DNA from: Actinomycetota bacterium
Lineage (GTDB): Bacteria > Actinomycetota > Rubrobacteria > Rubrobacterales > Rubrobacteraceae
Reading direction: 5' to 3'
Length of the DNA: 56,168 nucleotides
Assembly (NCBI GenBank): GCA_004563715.1
Contig: SIRX01000101.1
Span: forward strand, 1-56,168
Shown here one piece after another: positions 53,764 to 56,168 of this stretch. Below the pieces are notes generated by a model that saw nothing but the letters and a program-made list of their open reading frames with translations, was not told the DNA's origin and ran no database searches. The number at the start of each line of letters is the position of its first letter. The first letter of the stretch is position 1. A program made the translations under genes and the position numbers.

Positions 53764-56034
53764 TTATACCTCCTCGGGGTCTATCTCAACCTGAACTCTC
53801 AGTTTGCGTCTGGCCCATTGCCGGACAACCAGCCGCACCGCCGTCGTCGCAGATCGGGTGACGGCCCCGCGGTCGCTGGAGCGCAACAGCGTCCGCCACA
53901 CGGGCTCTCCGCCCGGTTGGGCGGCGGGCACAGGCTCCGACACGGTCACACCGGGCTCGAGTGAGGGCCGCACGGACGATTCTACCGCACCCCGGACGGC
54001 CTCTTCGCCCCCCCAGAAGGTCAAGGAGGCCAGGTGCCCGAAGGGCGGATAGCCCAGGGCACGGAGCCTCGGAAGCTCGGCGGCCGCGAAGGCCGGGTAG
54101 TCTCCCCGGAGGGCGGTTTGCAGGGCGTGGTGTTCTGGCACGCGCGTCTGGACGGCCACGAGCTCGTCGGCCGACTCGGCGGCCGCGTAGAGCATGCGGA
54201 AGGCGCGTTCTACAGAGCTTATGCTGGCGCCTAGCAACAGGTTGTCCACATCGGCGACCGCAACCGCATGCCAGCTCTTTTCGACCACGCAATGAGCGGT
54301 TCCGACCACTACCGGGGCATCTTCCAGCACACGCCTGGCCGCCGTCAGCAGGCCGACGGGGGTATCGAGCGCCTGGACGATCTCGTTGCGCAACCGTTCG
54401 ACCCCGAGCCCGGTGGGGCTCATCCGTCCGGAGCCGCACACCGCACATTTGCTCGCGACCAGCGAACGGTACCCGCAACGGCCGCAGGCAGCACAGCCGG
54501 TCGCTTCCAACAGCGCAAGCGGCAGATCGCAGTCCGGGCAGGTCTGGACGGACCCGCAGCGGTTACACGAGACGCTGGTAGCGTACCCGAGGCGGTTCGA
54601 GATCAGGGCTACCCGGCCTCCTACGTCGAGCCCCCGACGGCAGGCGTCGACCAGCTCCTCGCTGAGGACGGCACCCGAGCCCCGCAGGTCTATGATGCGT
54701 GCCGCGGGCCAACTGCGCGCCGGCTGACCGGCCAGTTCCCGTATGCCGCGGCCTTTTCTGGCATAAACCCGCAGGGATGGGGTCGAGGAGATGAGCGCCA
54801 CGCCCGGTCCCTCGGCTTCCTCGCGGGCGAGGGCCACCTCCCGCACGTGGACCCGGAGCCCCTCGTAGCCCGGTCGCGCCCGATGGGCCTCGTTGGGCTC
54901 GTCCACGACGCAGATAGCGCCTAGGCGTGGTAGGGGCAGCAGGGCCGCCGGGCGCGTCCCGACCACGACGTCCGCCCGTCCCTCGCGGGCCATTTGGTAG
55001 ATACCCGGCCTGTGGGGGTCGTGGTCGCTGTGGTACGTCGCGACGGTGTGGCCCCGGGGCAGCACCTCGCAGACGTAACGCGCTAGCCGCTCTGCCACCT
55101 TTATCTCGGGGACCAGTACGAGCGCCTGCTCGCCACCCTCAACAGCAGCCGCCGCAATAGCGGCCACGGCAACAGGTTGGTCTGATGAGGGCATGCGCCA
55201 CAACCAGGCTCCACCCCGGTCTACGATCCGGCCCGCGTCCCGGCTCAAATCCCGGGCTTGGCTGCTGGGACCTGCACTGCGCCTGATGCCCAGCGTTTTC
55301 AGATGAGGCGGAGATGGGGGGCGGCGTTCGAGTTTTACGGCTCCTCTCTCGACCAGCGCGCGGACTATGGACCTCGAAGATCCGGTAGCGGCCAGCAGCT
55401 CACGCACCGGAAGTTCGCCCCCGGCATCGGACAACCGTTCCCAAAGTTCCCGCTGGCGCGGAGCGCGGGTGAGGTCCGGCCGCGCCCCGCGCCGGAGAAC
55501 CGCCCACTCGACGGGTTTCCGCTCCGGCGGCCCGGCATCGAGCCGGACCCGGTCTTCGTCTTCGGCGGCCCGCAACCCCTCACCGCCGAGGTGTCTCTTC
55601 AGGGTGGTGCGGCTCACCCGGCTACCCACGTCCCACGGCCAGCCGGGAGCAGGGTCCGTCACCAGATAACGGTTGGTTTCGAGCTTTTGAGGCAGGGCCG
55701 CGCCCAACACGGAGGAAAGCGGCATAGCCGCGGCTTCGGAGACCCTGCAACAGACTTCGACCAGGCCCGGGCTCAGACAAAGGTCCCTCACAACCCCACG
55801 AACAGGCTCGCTGGACCTGCCAGCGTCCCCCACCCCGACCACTATGCCGAGCCGGGAGTAGCCCGAGAGCGGGACGATCACGGCGCATCCCAGTCCAACC
55901 TCGCCCAGCAGGTGGTCCGGTATACGATAGCTCAGGGGCGGCAGGGCGTGGGTCCGGATCAGCAGGCTTACGCGGACCTCGCGGGCCGGCCTCGAAACTT
56001 CGGCGGCGGCTTCCAGTTCGTCGGTTCGCGGCAA
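53764..56034 (-). CDS. priA: replication restart protein PriA, helicase motifs degenerate
   Basis: A 756-residue PriA homologue. The N-terminal 3' DNA-binding domain (about 20-110) and the zinc-binding region with CNRCGSVQTCPDC and CGRCGYRS, CAVCGSGRM (about 488-538) are kept. The helicase core is altered: the Walker A position reads RMPSSDQP (about 281) with no GKT, and the DEEH box is DEPN (about 378). This pattern is known in actinobacterial PriA, which is thought to lack helicase activity but may still organise replication restart. TTG at 56034 abuts the metK stop. Confidence 0.9.
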   Translation of the reverse strand: MPRTDELEAAAEVSRPAREVRVSLLIRTHALPPLSYRIPDHLLGEVGLGCAVIVPLSGYSRLGIVVGVGDAGRSSEPVRGVVRDLCLSPGLVEVCCRVSEAAAMPLSSVLGAALPQKLETNRYLVTDPAPGWPWDVGSRVSRTTLKRHLGGEGLRAAEDEDRVRLDAGPPERKPVEWAVLRRGARPDLTRAPRQRELWERLSDAGGELPVRELLAATGSSRSIVRALVERGAVKLERRPPSPPHLKTLGIRRSAGPSSQARDLSRDAGRIVDRGGAWLWRMPSSDQPVAVAAIAAAAVEGGEQALVLVPEIKVAERLARYVCEVLPRGHTVATYHSDHDPHRPGIYQMAREGRADVVVGTRPAALLPLPRLGAICVVDEPNEAHRARPGYEGLRVHVREVALAREEAEGPGVALISSTPSLRVYARKGRGIRELAGQPARSWPAARIIDLRGSGAVLSEELVDACRRGLDVGGRVALISNRLGYATSVSCNRCGSVQTCPDCDLPLALLEATGCAACGRCGYRSLVASKCAVCGSGRMSPTGLGVERLRNEIVQALDTPVGLLTAARRVLEDAPVVVGTAHCVVEKSWHAVAVADVDNLLLGASISSVERAFRMLYAAAESADELVAVQTRVPEHHALQTALRGDYPAFAAAELPRLRALGYPPFGHLASLTFWGGEEAVRGAVESSVRPSLEPGVTVSEPVPAAQPGGEPVWRTLLRSSDRGAVTRSATTAVRLVVRQWARRKLRVQVEIDPEEV

Positions 56035-56168
56035 CTACAGGCCGGCGGCGTGGCGGAGTTCGTGGGCGCGGGAGGTCTCCTCCCAGGTGAAGCCCGCCTC
56101 GTCGCGCCCAAAGTGCCCGTAGGCCGCCGTGGAGGCGTACACCGGACGCCGCAACTTGAGGTCGCGCA
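56035..56168 (-). CDS. metK: S-adenosylmethionine synthetase, C-terminal fragment (runs off window)
   Basis: Only the last 44 residues lie in the window; the rest is beyond the right edge. They match the MetK C-terminus: [19 protein letters not shown] then [18 protein letters not shown]. The metK-priA-def-fmt order is common in Actinobacteria. No defect is visible in this part. Confidence 0.9.
   Translation of the reverse strand, partial: RDLKLRRPVYASTAAYGHFGRDEAGFTWEETSRAHELRHAAGL

Overview
The window is high-GC chromosomal backbone of an actinobacterium, most likely a deep-branching one of the Rubrobacter type. This is inferred from gene order and content, not from a database match. The supports are the tlyA-nadK-recN-steA-steB-pyrG and scpA-scpB-rluB-cmk-der order also known in Mycobacterium, an FHA/FtsR-like MerR pair, a PriA without helicase motifs, an RsiG-like coiled-coil with one c-di-GMP signature (known from R. 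radiotolerans), and a type IV pilus pilMNO operon.

Layout. Positions 44-16609 are all on the plus strand: rpsO-pnp-M16 protease-RNase J, then ftsK, a RodZ-like helix-turn-helix membrane protein, recA-recX, RNase Y, an unassigned GHKL-type ATPase, miaB, a divergent miaA and hflX. This is an RNA-turnover and translation-fidelity cluster (PNPase, RNase J, RNase Y, MiaAB, HflX) with recombination genes in the middle. Many genes overlap by a few bases.

Positions 16610-18633 are a lower-GC accessory patch between two convergent gene blocks. It holds the decayed remains of a STAND-type ATPase gene (membrane segments, the first residues of an NTPase domain, then a C-terminal TPR piece, with the centre deleted) and a 1.2-kb IS30-family element whose ends can be read.

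Positions 18634-56168 are all on the minus strand. In transcription order from the right edge: metK (partial)-priA-def-fmt; a NeuD/PglD-like acyltransferase with pilD-pilM-pilN-pilO and a PilP-like protein; aroC-aroK-aroB-aroQ with a GFA/CENP-V-like protein; efp-nusB; a polyprenyl synthase-tlyA-nadK-recN; steA-steB with two glycolipid-type glycosyltransferases; pyrG, a small unknown, a DUF3866 protein and an alanine-dehydrogenase-like protein; scpA-scpB-rluB-aroA-cmk-plsC-der-pgsA; a nucleotidyltransferase/phosphomannomutase-like fusion; rsiG-FHA-MerR-apt-xer. Most joints are 1-17 nt overlaps (ATGA, GTGA, TTGA, TAGTG), suggesting long translationally coupled operons.

Points most worth a second look: the RsiG-like c-di-GMP signature beside FHA and FtsR-like genes; the MutL/MORC-like GHKL ATPase wedged between rny and miaB; an alanine-dehydrogenase homologue lacking both the catalytic Lys and His; a phosphomannomutase domain that has lost its active-site loops; a MiaA whose central motif is missing; and the broken STAND gene beside the IS30 element. 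No CRISPR array, tRNA, rRNA or intact prophage was seen.
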